64,000 bases of DNA from Streptomyces sp. TLI_146 (lineage in GTDB: Bacteria > Actinomycetota > Actinomycetes > Streptomycetales > Streptomycetaceae), in the NCBI RefSeq assembly GCF_002846415.1, contig NZ_PJMX01000001.1, positions 1,364,001 through 1,428,000 of the forward strand. Reading direction: 5' to 3'. The translations under genes were made by a program, and so were the position numbers. Shown here piece after piece: positions 63,666 to 64,000 of this stretch (positions are counted from its first letter, which is position 1; each line of letters starts with the position of its first letter). Below the pieces are notes generated by a model. That model was not told the DNA's origin. It worked only from the letters and a program-made list of their open reading frames with translations, and did not search any database.

Positions 63666-64000
63666 TCAGCCGTCGGCCGCCTCGTGGACGGCGGCGCGCA
63701 GCGCTTCGAGGCTGTGCGGGTTGGCGAGCGTGGAGAGGTCGCCGGGTACGTCCTGGGTGACGCAGTCGCGGATGAGGCGGCGCATCACCTTGCCGGTGCG
63801 GGTCCTGGGCAGTTCGGGCAGGGCGATCACGCGGCTGGGCCGGAAGGCGGGCCCGAGCGCGTCGGCCACACGCGCGCGGATCCGGTCGGCGTCCGGCGCC
63901 GAGAGCGTCCCGTGCGCGGGCACCACGAAGCACCACAGCGCCTCGCCCTTGACCGGGTGCGGCACCCCGACCGCCGCCGCCTCGGCCACGGCGGGGTCCC
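63666..64000 (-). CDS. Acyl-CoA synthetase C-terminal part, cut by the window edge
   Basis: 111 C-terminal residues are visible. Signature AEAAAVGVPHPVKGEALWCFVV and the catalytic Lys region ELPRTRTGKVMRRLIRDCV identify the mobile C-terminal domain of an acetyl-CoA-synthetase-type ANL enzyme. The remainder lies beyond base 64000. It precedes the metallo-hydrolase gene on the same strand (50-bp gap). It could supply an acyl-CoA to the cluster or belong to neighbouring metabolism. Confidence 0.85.
   Translation of the reverse strand, partial: DPAVAEAAAVGVPHPVKGEALWCFVVPAHGTLSAPDADRIRARVADALGPAFRPSRVIALPELPRTRTGKVMRRLIRDCVTQDVPGDLSTLANPHSLEALRAAVHEAADG

Noticed and set aside
1..64000. tRNA, rRNA, integrase, transposase or prophage genes
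   Set aside because: None recognised on either strand; the clusters show no obvious base-composition break from their neighbours.

Overview
The window is high-GC actinomycete DNA and almost certainly from a Streptomyces chromosome. Evidence is the strong third-position G/C bias, frequent GTG starts, rare TTA leucine codons in selected genes, a WhiB-family regulator, a SARP regulator, PspAB-HtpX, streptogrisin-type proteases, and two adjacent polyketide/peptide gene clusters. No rRNA, tRNA, CRISPR array, prophage or intact insertion sequence was recognised.

Layout. 1-9.7 kb holds ordinary chromosomal genes: an edge-truncated surface protein, a Lys/Ala-rich winged-helix protein, two secreted serine proteases, a WhiB protein, a NAGPA-type secreted protein, a peptidoglycan-binding exoprotein, a zinc-ribbon protein and an ion-channel-like membrane protein. 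9.8-35.5 kb is a complete antimycin (antimycin-type depsipeptide) cluster: antBA, antCD, an MbtH-like small gene, antE, antQ, antGF and antHIJKLMNO. AntN and AntO act on tryptophan-derived material. AntF loads anthranilate onto AntG, and AntHIJKL oxidises it towards 3-aminosalicylate. AntC adds threonine and a reduced alpha-keto acid. AntD adds an alkylmalonyl unit supplied through AntE and cyclises the product. AntM reduces the C-8 ketone and AntB acylates it. AntQ activates the carrier domains. antP (kynureninase) is absent and antQ is present, so this is the intermediate, Q-containing form. An MFS exporter-TetR pair with a large operator lies directly downstream.

37.7-48.4 kb is again chromosomal: an OmpR-type two-component system divergent from a lipoprotein/HlyD-like/MacB-like ABC export operon, a cyanate operon (cynS, carbonic anhydrase, LysR), pspAB-htpX, and an FMN alpha-hydroxy-acid oxidase or dehydrogenase.

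48.4-64 kb (right edge open) is a second, compact cluster. It encodes a SARP, an alpha/beta hydrolase, TetR and an MFS exporter on the minus strand. Divergent from these is a plus-strand operon: FAAL, ACP, a single KS-AT-ACP module, a KAS III-like enzyme, an FkbH-like glyceryl-ACP synthase, a second ACP and a type II thioesterase. The KAS III/FkbH/ACP trio is the hallmark of tetronate assembly. With only one extension module and a fatty-acid-activating loader, the best prediction is a simple 3-acyl tetronic acid of the RK-682/agglomerin kind. A metallo-beta-lactamase-fold hydrolase and the tail of an acyl-CoA synthetase follow on the minus strand.

The observations that may be new are: a C-terminally truncated MbtH-like gene between antD and antE; TTA codons in antB, antC and antN; a 21-bp-arm operator for the exporter/TetR pair next to antO; a KAS III-like protein with proline at the catalytic-His position; and a 74-bp inverted-repeat element with a half copy at the left edge of the antimycin cluster.
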